In this document: piece after piece, positions 1-11,100 of the stretch
How the letters are laid out: every line of letters begins with the position of its first letter
Numbering within the stretch: position 1 is the stretch's first letter
Position numbers and translations under genes: made by a program
DNA from: Carpediemonas membranifera
Taxonomy: Eukaryota; Fornicata
Reading direction: 5' to 3'
DNA: 64,000 nucleotides
NCBI GenBank assembly: GCA_019828565.1
Contig: JAHDYR010000053.1
Coordinates: 806,001-870,000 of the forward strand
Notes under the pieces: model-generated
Seen by the model: only the letters and a program-made list of their open reading frames with translations
Databases searched by the model: none
Told to the model about the DNA's origin: nothing

Positions 1-888
1 CCGAACGCTGCTGGGACTGGAGCGTCCGTGGGGCCCATGAATAACTTGAGGGTCAATTGAATGACTCACTCAGATGAGACCTCTAACCCATGGTCAGGGT
101 CGCGGGCGTGGACGTGAACCAGTTGGTGAAGCCGCAGCTTGATCGTCTGGCTCGGTAATGGTGGAATAACTCGTCGAAGGCGAAAAGTAGAAATTACCGT
201 GCGTGTGGAGTAGCGGAGCGCGGAAGACGGAAGAAAGCGCTGAGGAATGCACGAACTAATTAAATGGAACCCGAATTGCGCAGGTATTCGCTAAGGGATA
301 CTGGCTGAAGGGAAAAGACTGAAGAAGTCTATCTTTGAGGAAACCGAGCTGGAAAATAGCTCCAAGGAGACAGAACTTGCTTCTGTAATGCTCCCAAAGC
401 GTCGCTGCATACTTATTGGCAATCGTAGGGAAGTATCAGCAATTGTAGGTGCGGCGCTAGGTGCTCTGACCTAAAACTGCGGAAAAGTAGACACGGTCCG
501 ACAGTCAAGGAGTGGGTCGTATGAGGTGTGTGCTACCGCATTGCTGACGAATTTCGGTCGGATGGACCGGTCTCCGAGGTGAATGTGGCGTGGAAGCCTT
601 GGCCGTTGATTCTCAGGATGTAGCCATGGAAGACTTGCCTCTGTAAGCCTAGACTAGTGTGTGCGGCCATTCTGATGATGATGGTATGAGGACTTAGTGG
701 TTCGGAGACGATACGGACTCGTTGTGCAACAAGGAATTCTGAACAGCTGCTTCTGCCGAATTACAGTAGCATCGTTGATGCTAGCCCAATAGGCCTTGTC
801 AGTTACCTACAACGAGGCATCTAGTTGTGTTCAAGTTGCAATTGGACACTTCTAGACGGGAAATTTCCGCAAACGCAATTAGAACGGC
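1..888. other. No recognisable gene
   Basis: No open frame of 60 codons or more and no tRNA, rRNA or repeat that I can recognise. It ends at the CGGC target duplication (885-888) of element 1. It is either non-coding or decayed; nothing links it to the 386-codon gene on the far side of the element. Confidence 0.5.
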
Positions 889-1012
889 TGTCAGGGTCCT
901 ACCCATTGTTTACATAGTTGATATATTTATTATTGCCATATTTACCACAGCAGGGTCAAACCCTCTCTTCTTTGCTTTTACTAAAAGTTCTTCTAAGTCT
1001 TGACAGACCACA
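889..1012 (+). repeat. 5' LTR of element 1 (124 bp)
   Basis: Direct copy of 6076-6199. It begins TG and ends CA. The boundary is fixed by the CGGC duplication outside and by loss of identity to the other LTR after 1012. It is AT-rich compared with the surrounding coding DNA. Confidence 0.93.
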
Positions 1013-1034
1013 ATACTAGTATTCCCCTTTCATC

Positions 1035-4000
1035 ATGACATTTAAGAACAAAGAAAAAGCGGTTCCCCCGCTATTCCGCGACCCTTCAATGAAGGCGTTG
1101 CTTGATTTTTACCTTCACCTCCAAACGTACCGTTCCCTCGGCGGTAAGGCCGATATCTCCGAACTCGTCGATCCATCTATCGCTGACTATGTCTCGCAAT
1201 GCATCGACGAGGCCGGTAACTCCGAAGACGATGATTACGTACCGTTACTGATGGCAACTACCGAGCGCCGCCGTCAAAAGCGCAACTTCAGCGATCTACG
1301 AATCCTCAAGCGCCTAGGCAGCGTACTGCGTCCCAGCAGATCCACCGCTCAGCTCGATCTTTTCCGTCTACGCGCCAAGACCTTCGACCCCGTCGAGGTC
1401 AATAACGTCAATCGGAAGTTCAAGGCGCTCCAGCTGTTAGTCAATCCAGATGTACCTGAGGATGTGCTCAAAGAGACGTACTGCAGATGCTTCCGCGTGC
1501 AAGGATCCAACACGATCATGTACAAGGTCAAGGAGCTCGCAGAAGGCCTCGACATCCCCTCGATCATGCCGAAAGTCATGGCAATGTCACGCGACCTACA
1601 GGAGTCGCAAGAGATGGTGAACTCCTTCTCCCCCGCTGCTGCCCGTCCCAGAGCTCCACATGTTCACGAGCGCGAGCCACGCAGTGACCACCAAGATCCC
1701 TCGGAGCGCCACGACCGCCAAGGTTCGAAGCCCATAGTGAAGCCCAACCGTCAGAACAAGCCCAAGAAGCAGTACGTGTGCTACAACTGCGGTAAGCCCG
1801 GGCATCCGTCTTTCAAGTGCGCTGAGCCGAAGGCATTCTGCCCTAAGTGCCACAAGTCAGGACACCTGGCCGATTACTGCCCTACCAAGAAGGGAGTAAA
1901 TCAGCGTCGGTGTGTTCATTCTGTTTCGGATTCAAAATTCGTCGCGGCCCTGAATGCCCCGAAGGAGATTTCCCCGGGTGACCTCCCTGTAGTGAACGCT
2001 CGTCTCGGCAAGCGCAAAGCCAATTCTTTACTCGACTCTGGTGCCAACTGTTCCACCATAAGCCCCAGACTAGTCGACGAGAAACGCTGCAAATGGATCT
2101 CGAGAGAACCCACGCAAATCCACACCGTCGGAGATACCCGTCAAGCAGAAGGCGAGGTAGAAGTAACCCTCAAGCTGGATCCATCTCCGTTCACTCCTCA
2201 TGGTTGTACACTCACTCTCCGCGCCTACGTGATAGACACTGCGTTCGACATCATCATCGGATTTCCTCAGATGGTAAGTCTCGGACTCTTGCCAAGCGCC
2301 ATTCCCAGCTCCTCCGACCCGACTGAGGACTCTAGTGAGACCCCACCGGCCACGAAATACATCGCACAAGCCATGTCCGAGCTGTCCCAAGAGGCACGCG
2401 ACCGACAGTCGTCTATACTTCGACGATACGCCTCCAACTTCAAAGAGCGTGATGCGCCTAGCCTACTAGACCCCTACGACCTGGTGATCAAGGGAAACAA
2501 GGTCGTGAACGTCCGTCCATACTTCGTGCCTCCTCCTAAGGTCCCCATCGTTAAGGAGCACGTTGACACCTTGCTTGCAAAAGGCTTCATAGAGGCCTGT
2601 CAGTCTGATTATTCTAGCCCGACGATCGTTGTCCCCAAGAAGGGTGAGAAGACGCGGTTCGTGGTCGATTTCCGGGAAATTAACTCCTTGACCGAGCCGT
2701 TTGACTATCCGATTCCTCGCATTGACGAGATCTTGGCACAATTGAGTCGCAAGAGGATCTTCGCCACTCTTGACCTTGCCGCAGGTTACCACCAAATCGC
2801 GCTAACCGAGCGTTGTCGCCACCTAACGGCCTTCCGAACTGTCTTCGGACAGTATCAGTACACTCGCATGCCGTTTGGCCTGCGGAACGCTGGGGCTTAT
2901 TTCCAGCGCGCGATGGAGACTGCGTTCGAGGGTCTGGTCGGATCTTCCTGCATTATCTATATTGATGACATTATTGTAATGGGAGACTCTGAGGCAGAGT
3001 ATCTGGATAACCTAGAGCGAGTGATGGCCCGAGTCGAAAAGATGAGACTCCACCTGGGTCGGGATAAGTGCCAGTTCGGCTGTGCCGAAGTTGAATTCTT
3101 GGGGTGGATCATCCACAATGGTACGGTTCGCATTTCACCTCAGCGTGTTGAAGATATAGCACAGTTGAAAGTCCCGAAGTCCACAAGAGGGTTCCAGGCC
3201 CTTCATGGGTTCCTGAACTACTTCCGCGATCATATCCCTTTCTTCGCCGAGCGAGTCAAGCCTATAACGGATGCAATGTCCGGTAAGACGAGTTCTACAA
3301 GCGCTGACGTCTCCAAAGCACTAGAAGACGCGAAAGCCGCCCTCTGCTCCGCGGATGCACTCGCGATCTTCGACGCCACGCGTCCACACGTTGTTATGAC
3401 TGACGCTTCCGCCGTGGGATACGGAGCGGTTCTCCTCCAAGACGGCAAGCCCGTCTGCTATCTATCGAAGGCATTTAATGATGTACAGTCGCGGTGGAGT
3501 GTTGGTGAAAAGAGGCGTACGCCATTGTGTCCGCGCTCCAGGCCTGGCGCAAGTTCTTGTGCTGGGAGCGCTTCGAGATCAAGACCGACCACCGTAACTT
3601 GCTCTATATGTATAAGTCGGTCAACGCTAAGGTCAGGCGCTGGGCCGATTCTATCGCCGATCTCGATTTCACTATCTCCCACGTTCCCGGCCTCGATAAC
3701 GGTGCCGCTGACGGTTTGTCTAGGGTGTTTGCCATGGCCAAGAAGACAGCAACGACCGAACAGATTCACCAAGCTCACTTGTTCGCTGACGTCCACCTGT
3801 CGAGACGTCTTACGATCGAGCGCCTCCGTGGCCAAGGACTGTCAGTCTCACGCGATGCAGTTGATAGGGTCGTATCCGACTGTCCGATCTGCCAAGTCCT
3901 CGATCGGCCGCCGGTCGACCAACCCGACGGTCTCCACACAGCTGTTGACACCCCACTACAACGCGTGGCAATCGACACGATGGGTCCTTTGCCGTCCTGT

Positions 4001-5032
4001 GACGGGTACTCGTATATTACCGTCATGGTAGATATGTGCTCTCGCTGGACTGAATTAGTCCCTGCCAAGAGCAACTCCGGAAAAGAAGCAGCCGAGGCCT
4101 TTATCAATACCTGGGTCCTAAGATATGGAGCGCCGCAAGTACTCCAGTCAGACGGCGGATCTGAGTTTCACAATGGCCTATTCCGACGACTATCGCAAGA
4201 GGTGGGGTTCCAGCAGCATATCACCACCGCGTACCATCCTCAGGCCAATGGGATGGTGGAAAGAGCGAACCAACAAGTCGAGAGGATCCTTAAGGCCCGT
4301 AAGTTCCAGTTAAGAAACCCCAACTGGCTCACACACCTGCCAGTCGCAAGATTCATTGCCAATTCGACGCCGAGAATCCCTACGAGGCTGTCCCCGGCCG
4401 AGATCATGCTGGGAGCCAACATCACTATCCCATCGACGCTTTATACCACGGACGCTTCCTCCGCAGGCATCACCCAGTCCCACCGTAAGGCCGCCGAGGC
4501 TGCGGTACAGCTGGCTAAGTCCAGGATCTCAACTATGCGTGAAGAGGCGCTCGCCAGAGCGTCCTCTACCCGCTCAGAGATCCTCAGTCGCTACGTGCTC
4601 GTCAAGTACGCCAAAAGACCCCCAGATAAGCTGTCGCCGGGGTGGCGTGGCCCAATGCGAAGAGTCGAGTCAGTCAAGCGCGACGGTGTCACCGTGGGCT
4701 ACATTGTACAGGACCTGTCGCAGCCGAGAGACGGCCCGACGATCAAGGTCGACGCTGCCAGAGTCCGACGGTTCAACCCTGGCACCTTGTCCGACACTCA
4801 GATCAAGGAGCTTGCCGCAGCCGCTACCGAGGAGTGGTACGTCGATCGGATCAGCCGCTCAGAGGGTCCCGACGGTAGCAAGAGATGTCCGATGTCCAGA
4901 CGCCGCTATCTGGTGCACTGGACAGGCTTCGAGGACTCTGAAGCCACCCTGCAGGATTACAGCTTCGTCAAAGACTTGGCCGCGCTCACTGAGTACCTAG
5001 AGTCAGAGCAAGCCAAGATCGACGGTCTGTAA
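1035..5032 (+). pseudogene. gag-pol polyprotein of element 1, one frameshift
   Basis: Single gag-pol frame in which reading shifts once near 3508-3516. Visible in order: a Gag region; two CCHC zinc knuckles (CYNCGKPGHPSFKC then CPKCHKSGHLADYC); an aspartic protease with normal DSGA; reverse transcriptase with YIDD; RNase H beginning MTDAS; integrase with an HHCC zinc site and a D,D,E core; and a C-terminal chromodomain (YLVHWTGF). The break lies inside RNase H: the first frame turns to unrelated residues after WSVGEK, and the next frame picks up RNase H with ALQAWRKFL. One missing base in a purine run explains it. It is a mutation rather than programmed shifting, because programmed shifts fall between Gag and Pol, not within RNase H. 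The start at 1035 is 22 nt after the LTR. Confidence 0.9.
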
Positions 5033-6065
5033 ATCATGCTCTGCTTGATTTGCGCATTTTCGTTAGCCACAACCTCTAGAAAACAGCATATGATGTTGTT
5101 AATTGATGCTTTGCATACTGAATGGCGAGAGGAGCGCATACTGGAGACCAACGTCATCGCTTCCAGCGAGATAGTACACTGTCTTCCGTCGTAAGACAAC
5201 AAGCAGTCTTCTTAATGTTAACGCACAAGGTTCTACAGCCTTTTACACCGTGAAGAGAACTATACGCATCGTTTGTCGACGTCAAATGGATTGACGGCGA
5301 CCCAAAAATGCGTCGACGGTGTGGCGGAGTAAGCAACCACGATGACCAGAATTGAACCTCCATCGCGAGGTCACTGGCCGAGATGACACCCTTTGGCGCA
5401 CGTAGCTGGCGTCTATTAGGACCGAAAAGACGACCGGTGCGTGCACACCCATGTTTCGGGCAAGTCAGTACTACTGAAGGAATCGTTACCGTGTAACGCC
5501 TCAATCCATCACATTTGATGTCCTAATGGCGCGATTGATGTTGTTATTTGCATTAAGAGCTTACTCGTGGCGATCGTGTAGTTCTAGGGAGCTCCGAAAG
5601 AAGAAAGCACGAGAACTCGCCAACAAAAGCCCTACTGAGGCTATTGGAGGTCTTTTTTGGACTCTATGTAAGAATAGGCGCAATCAGCGCGAGGACTTGT
5701 CCATTCCTGAGATCCGAACTCGTTATGTGCCCAAAAGTGCACATTGAAATGTTTGCGTTCTTTACGGCCGAGGTATGGCCGTGGAGGGCAGGGAGACCTG
5801 CAGTCCCCATTCCCATAACATAGCATGCTCACACAGCGGTACCGCGACAATTTCGAATATTTTCGAATCTTCAGATTCGTTTTGATATCCTTACCGATTA
5901 TGGCCTTCTGGGTCCTGCCAAGTCCTAGGAGTGGTCCAGCCGTTGGGGTGGCACCCAACAGGGCTGTATCCAATCGACCAACATCGGGAAATCCTCACCA
6001 CTCGCCTGTGGCGCAGTGGCCGTGAAGGTGACACCTTGAGGTCATGTCAGCCTATAGGCTGGCAT
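5033..6065. other. 3' non-coding part of element 1
   Basis: About 1 kb between the pol stop and the purine tract. Families 2a and 2b carry an antisense gene in the same place. Here only short antisense frames are open (up to about 116 codons at 5154-5504), with no similarity that I can see to that gene and no chromodomain. It may be a decayed accessory region or simply untranslated sequence. Confidence 0.5.
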
Positions 6066-6075
6066 GGAGGGGCAG

Positions 6076-6199
6076 TGTCAGGGTCCTACCCATTGTTTAC
6101 ATAGTTGATATATTTATTATTGCCATATTTACCACAGCAGGGTCAAACCCTCTCTTCTTTGCTTTTACTAAAAGTTCTTCTAAGTCTTGACAGACCACA
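6076..6199 (+). repeat. 3' LTR of element 1 (124 bp)
   Basis: Identical to 889-1012. It is preceded by a G-rich tract (about 6066-6075) that fits a polypurine tract, and followed by the CGGC target duplication. Confidence 0.93.
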
Positions 6200-6248
6200 C
6201 GGCAGATACGTGTGATTTCCTATCCAAATTCCGTAAGAAAGCTCTACG

Positions 6249-7409
6249 TCAGTTGTTAACCCCTGAACACGCGCGCTTAGGAGTAATATTACTGTGGTGA
6301 ACGTAGGATTCACAGGGGAGCTGAACTGATTTATAAACTGCACTGACTTGATCACTACACAGGGTTAGGCCGCCTGCGGCACGCAGGAGACACGTCTCAA
6401 TCTCGATGGCTTGCGCCTTCGTGAGGTGCCTCCTGCGCTCCGTCCCCATGGCTCGCTCGAGCGCGGGGGGCGAGAGAAGCGTCTGGCGGACTGTGTCGGC
6501 ATCACGCCAGAGCTCTTCCCGCAGGTCCGGGTGGATGGCGTCCCGTAGGTCACGAGCGAAGGCTGCGATAGCCTGGTTCACTCGGACCGTTGGTACGTCC
6601 ATCCCCCGGTGGTTGGTGTCAGCCACGCTTTGGCCGCCAGGCATGGGAGCGGGTGCCCCGTTATGTCTAGGCTGGACATTCGTGGGCCGACTGGTCTCCT
6701 CGCTGTCGTTAGGTCTAGGCACGATGCCTGTCTCCTGTGACTGGGCGGGGGTGGGTGGTCCTGAGCCGAGAGGTGGACTTATCGGGGGTATAAGCTCCGC
6801 GATCATCATCTCCTCCCTCTCGATTTGCGTTCCTGATGTTTGGTGGGCTGACGCAACGGGTCCGTTGTCAATCTCATCGATGGTGGAGAGCCGTGGGCAT
6901 CCCGCCGCCCGTAGTTGCTCTAGTAGAGCCCTGCGGCGGCCTAGGGATAGCGTATGGTCACGGCCCTCTGTGTCTATACGGATTCGCGAGTCCATTCGGT
7001 GCATCAGGAATTGGACGGGATGCGGCGGTAGGTTCCTGATCAACTGGATTGAGCTTAGTACTTGGTGTAATCTCTGCTTGAAGTCTCGGTTTGAGGGCCT
7101 CTGGATCACTGGGAAGAGCGGACTCACAGTGGCAATGAGTTCTTCGGAGACTCTCTTGGTGAAGCGCTCGGGACGTCCTCTATCTTGAATGAACAGCTTT
7201 TTCACAAGCTCTACATCGTTAAAGAGGCGGCGGACTTTCTGGTACGAGGACCAGTGTTCGGCAAAGAGAGATTTTGGTACATGCTTACCAAACAGAATGC
7301 GCACGGCGTCGAAGATCTGGGAAACAGGATCTTCGAGCTGGATAGTTCCTTCAGTCCCGCTCAGAAGCCGCTCCACGACTTCTTTGCTGACAAAGACTGA
7401 GACTACCAT
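6249..7409 (-). CDS. Hypothetical protein, 386 aa
   Basis: Not recognised. The first ~170 residues are rich in charged and leucine residues and look alpha-helical. The middle (about 190-280) is low-complexity and proline-rich, probably disordered. Residues ~285-350 are helical again. No signal peptide, membrane segment or catalytic motif is evident. It lies tail-first against element 1, whose 3' LTR ends 49 bp beyond the stop codon. That the ORF is a real gene rests on its length and amino-acid mix. A short intron could still alter one end, since an alternative frame is open near 6365-6553. Confidence 0.5.
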   Translation of the reverse strand: MVVSVFVSKEVVERLLSGTEGTIQLEDPVSQIFDAVRILFGKHVPKSLFAEHWSSYQKVRRLFNDVELVKKLFIQDRGRPERFTKRVSEELIATVSPLFPVIQRPSNRDFKQRLHQVLSSIQLIRNLPPHPVQFLMHRMDSRIRIDTEGRDHTLSLGRRRALLEQLRAAGCPRLSTIDEIDNGPVASAHQTSGTQIEREEMMIAELIPPISPPLGSGPPTPAQSQETGIVPRPNDSEETSRPTNVQPRHNGAPAPMPGGQSVADTNHRGMDVPTVRVNQAIAAFARDLRDAIHPDLREELWRDADTVRQTLLSPPALERAMGTERRRHLTKAQAIEIETCLLRAAGGLTLCSDQVSAVYKSVQLPCESYVHHSNITPKRACSGVNN

Positions 7410-7598
7410 CGCCGTTTAATAGGTCGAAAACCTCCTTTCACGCTGCGTCCAGAGACGTTTGCGCCTGTATTCCCGCGCCTGTGTCGACTTAGATGTGTCA
7501 CCTGTGGGCATCCCTTGTTCGGCTCCTCCGGCTGCTCCCGCAGCCTCGTCGCCGGCCCCCTCGGCCTTTCCACACGCGAGATGAGATTCCAGCACAAA

Positions 7599-7831
7599 TT
7601 ATTCCCGCAGCCAGTCCTGCGCTGTGGCCCGCTCGAACTGCGTGACGTAATCCGAGTAGATCTGGACGTTGCCGTTCCAGATGCAGCGCATCACTTCCTG
7701 CTCCAGGAAGCGGCCGGCCCCCACACTCAGGCCGACCATCTTACACAATCTCACACACCAGGACTCGCCCCGTATGGCAGGCACATAGCCAAGCTTAAAT
7801 GGGGAGAATTTATCTTCGTTACCCATAACAT
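7599..7831 (-). CDS. Small ORF, probably spliced (67 aa) or 84 aa unspliced
   Basis: Not recognised. The unspliced frame 7599-7853 gives 84 codons. A 29-nt GT...AG segment (7794-7822) matches the length of the other introns in the window. Removing it joins a 3-codon first exon (7823-7831, M-L-W) in frame to LGYVPAIRGESW and onward, giving 67 aa with three cysteines and several tryptophans. A tiny first exon is common in intron-poor protists. Both models stay open, so the intron is a suggestion, not proof. It lies about 310 bp beyond the 3' end of the NOT1 gene on the same strand. Confidence 0.35.
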
Positions 7832-8145
7832 GATGTTCCTTCCTGTATCGCATGTCGTATTAAGGGGGCACCGAACCTACCGGTGCGTCAGATGGTGCGA
7901 GGGATGTACACACCACCACGACCCAACAAGCACCCTCGATATCCAGGTTATTAGTTCCAGACTCAGCCAGGGGCGTAGTAGTTGGGGGGTATATGCGGGC
8001 GATGATGCGACTCGGCGTGACTCAGGGGTCTGAGCCGGACATGGGAGTGGGCCGAGGCCGTAGGCGACGGTGCCGCACAGAATTGCCGCGTCAGACAGAT
8101 TCATGACACAAGTAGTTGTCACACAGTACAGTCATCTTTACAATC
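7832..8145. other. Spacer between small ORF and NOT1
   Basis: Just over 300 bp with no gene that I can support. It must contain the NOT1 3' end and any promoter of the small ORF. No clear poly(A) hexamer is visible on the minus strand close to the NOT1 stop. Confidence 0.4.
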
Positions 8146-11100
8146 TTACCTCTTACCGAGCTTCTGGTCTCTGAGCAACTGAACGGTCTGCACCACGTGT
8201 GGATACACCTTACGGTCAGTGAATGGGAACTCCCAGAAGTGATAGGTCTCATTGCACACGAGCTCAATGAAAGTGGTCAGCAGGCCCCATGGGTGCGGGC
8301 GATGGACCATGAGGCGCTCAAGCATGACACGGACGATAATCTCCTTGTGGGGTACCTCGTGCTGATGGTGGAACATCATGAGCAGGATCTTGCCGAACAC
8401 AGCTGTGTGGCGGTTGGGGAACCGCAGCTGGTTGACCATGCAGCCGTAGAGCGCGTACTTGCCCTCGTCGTCGAGTCGGTCGGCCAGGTCAAGCAGGAAC
8501 TTGTAAATGCGGTTGTCAGACGGGACAGTCGTAAGCTCGGCCGGGAGCTCCTGGGAGAGCTGGTGACCACAGTAGATCACAGCGGCGTGCATCACAGAGG
8601 GCGAGTAGCGCAGCGCAGCCCTCTGTGTGACCTCGGGCGTCATGAGCATCGAGACTACGTGGCCGACGTTGATGTCTCCTCCGTTAAAGAAGACGTCAAG
8701 CACGGGTTTGAGACCACATTGTGCCAGATGGGTAACATAGGTTGGCTGGACCAACGGTATCTTCCTCATATCTTCGATCTGGTCTAGATTGAGTCCGGGT
8801 TGAAGGGGATCCGGCATATCTGTGCCATAGGGGTAGGCAGATAGGATCAGATTCCGGAGTTGGATGGCGACAGACGGGATCGCGTTACACAGACTGAAGT
8901 ACTGCGTGCACAGGAACTGCGGGTAGTCGTGCAGCAGGACCAGAAGCACTCGGAGAACCGCCTTGTATAGGGTCCGGATGGGGTCCGTGAGGGCCAGGCT
9001 CTTCAGAGGGGTGTTGAGGAAGCGGAGCAGGTCTACTAGCAGTCTCTTGAAGTAGCCAGACTTCTTGGTGTCGGCGCCAGCGGGATGAAGCAGCTGTGAC
9101 ATGAACAGTGGGTCACCGATGAGTTGGGTCCAGCCAAATACGAAGCCCGGATAACGGCTGGGCTCTAGGTTGTGGTAGAGATTGCAGAACGTCACGAGAA
9201 TGTGATCCTTGAGGCCCAGCAGGGCGGGGTGCGGCGAGAGGCAGTCGGTGTACAGCGAGTTGAAGAAGCGAAGATATGGCCGGTGGTTGAACTGCCCCCG
9301 CTGGCTCTCGTGGGCGCGGTGCAGCATGCGGCAGGCGGCAGTCATTGCCCGGGCGAGCAGGGTGATGCGGGGTGAGACCTCGCTGTCGTCTCCGTCGTGC
9401 AGGAGGCACAGAATCCGGACAAAGAGCGAGCTGAACGAGTCGATGGCCGCGAAGGAGGGCTGGGCGTTGCTGAGAGTGTCAGTGCTGGCCTGGATGGCGC
9501 GGGTAACCATGTGCCGGATGCAGACCTCAGCTGCCTGGGTTGTCCTGAAGCCGCCGAGGCGGGCAAGGGCGATGACGAAGTGACGGGCACCCATCACGGA
9601 GGTGATGAAGGAAGGCGAGGGTGACGTATCGGCAGCCACCCACTGCTGGAAGATCTGGTCGATCGCACGGCCCAGGACGGGGCTGAGACTGTCTGAGCCA
9701 AACCCGGCAGCGGCGGCAGCGGTGAGCTCGGGATCGTGTATGGGCTGGGGCAGGGCGTCGAGCTCGGCCATGATGCGGCAGAGGTCGACCGGGCGACGGA
9801 GATAGAGCTTGGGTCCCGAGAAGTTCGACATATCGGTCGGGGGGATGTATGCTCTGAGCGCGGCCCTGAGGTTGAGGTGGGGGTCGGCCGAGGCCTTGGG
9901 GATGTGGAGCAGCCCGCCGAGGGGAAGCTGGTCCTGCGAGAGGAGGAAGGAGTAGTCGAACTGCGGCGTGTACGTGGCCTCTTGGGAGAGGACGAGGTCA
10001 GAGAGCAGGGAGGCCGCGGTCGACAGGATGGCCGCACGGGCTTCGACGAAGGCGGCATCGTCATTGCTGGCGTTGTTGGCCTTGTCCAGGGCAGCTACGG
10101 CCGTGACGGCCTGGCACGCGATGTTCACTACGGCGGTGCCGTCAAGAACGCGGGTCATGATCATAGCGGTACGGATGTGGGCGGGGAGGGCGCAGATGTA
10201 GGCCAACTCAACCACACGGATGTTGGTGGACGCCACGACGGGGTGCAGCTTGGACACCAGGCCTGTCGTGGCCTCCATGGGGACGATCTCAGCCAGTGTC
10301 GCGATGGTGGCCAGGGAAGGGAGGTCCGTGGCGACCTCAAGCAGGTGCGTCGTGCCGAGAACGGACGCGAGCACAGAGACGACCGCTGTGACAGCAAGGG
10401 CGGGGTGCTGGTCCCGGGAGATGGCGACAATATGGCGGCCGACGGTGACGGCCAGGCGAGACCGGGCCTCGGCCTTAGTAGCGGCCACAATGAGGGGGAC
10501 GTTGGTCATGACGAGCTGGCGGAGGGGCCCCAGGGACTTCGGGTCGAGCACGGAGTCGACCGTGACGTGAGTGGGGCGGGCCGACTCGGCGATGACAGAA
10601 CCGGTCCAGCTGAACAGCGCGGTGATCTGGGCGTCGAGGTGGGGGTTGGCCTCAGCGTCGGTCATGCCGGCCTTGATGGCCAGGGGTCCGAAGTCGCCGG
10701 CCTCTACACGGGCGAGGACTGCGGCGAGCTCGTCGCAGCACTGGCGGGTGGTGGGGGCGCACCCGACGGGGATGTGCTGGTCGGGCTCGTAGTGCAGCCC
10801 GAGTCCTTGGGGCATGTGAATGCCGACCAGGGTCAGGTAGGCGTCGAACTGGGTGCTGCGGGTGGCGTAGCGCCAGGGGAGGCCGTTACCGTCGAAGTTG
10901 TCGGGGTTGGCGCGGCGTGCAGCCTGGACAATGGGGTGGGATGGACCGCGGGCAGGGGCCCACTCAGTTCGGATGGCAGTCGAGGGCACATGGCCGTCGA
11001 GCAGGGCACCGAGGATACCGCGCTGGGCTGTGGGCAGCTGGGCCATGACGGCGCTGCGCTGTTCCAGGATGACTCTGTCGGCTGCAGAGTGCTGGCGCTT

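Larger units (their letters stand above)
889..6199 (+). mobile_element. Ty3/gypsy chromovirus element 1, full length, frameshifted
   Basis: LTR retrotransposon of 5311 bp with two identical 124-bp LTRs starting TGTCAG and ending ACCACA. It is flanked by a 4-bp target duplication CGGC (885-888 and 6200-6203). Order inside: 22-nt leader, gag-pol (1035-5032), about 1 kb of non-coding 3' sequence, a purine-rich tract before the 3' LTR at about 6066-6075, then the 3' LTR. Identical LTRs and an intact duplication point to recent insertion. The leader has no TGG-starting tRNA primer site but carries a 12-bp palindrome at the LTR edge (1012-1023). Confidence 0.93.

Noticed and set aside
3500-3520. 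Programmed ribosomal frameshift in element 1 pol
   Set aside because: The frame change lies inside the RNase H domain and lacks a slippery heptamer. One lost base explains it.
5154-5504. Antisense accessory gene in element 1 matching that of 2a/2b
   Set aside because: The minus-strand ORFs there are short, without shared motifs or a usable intron. No evidence of a gene.
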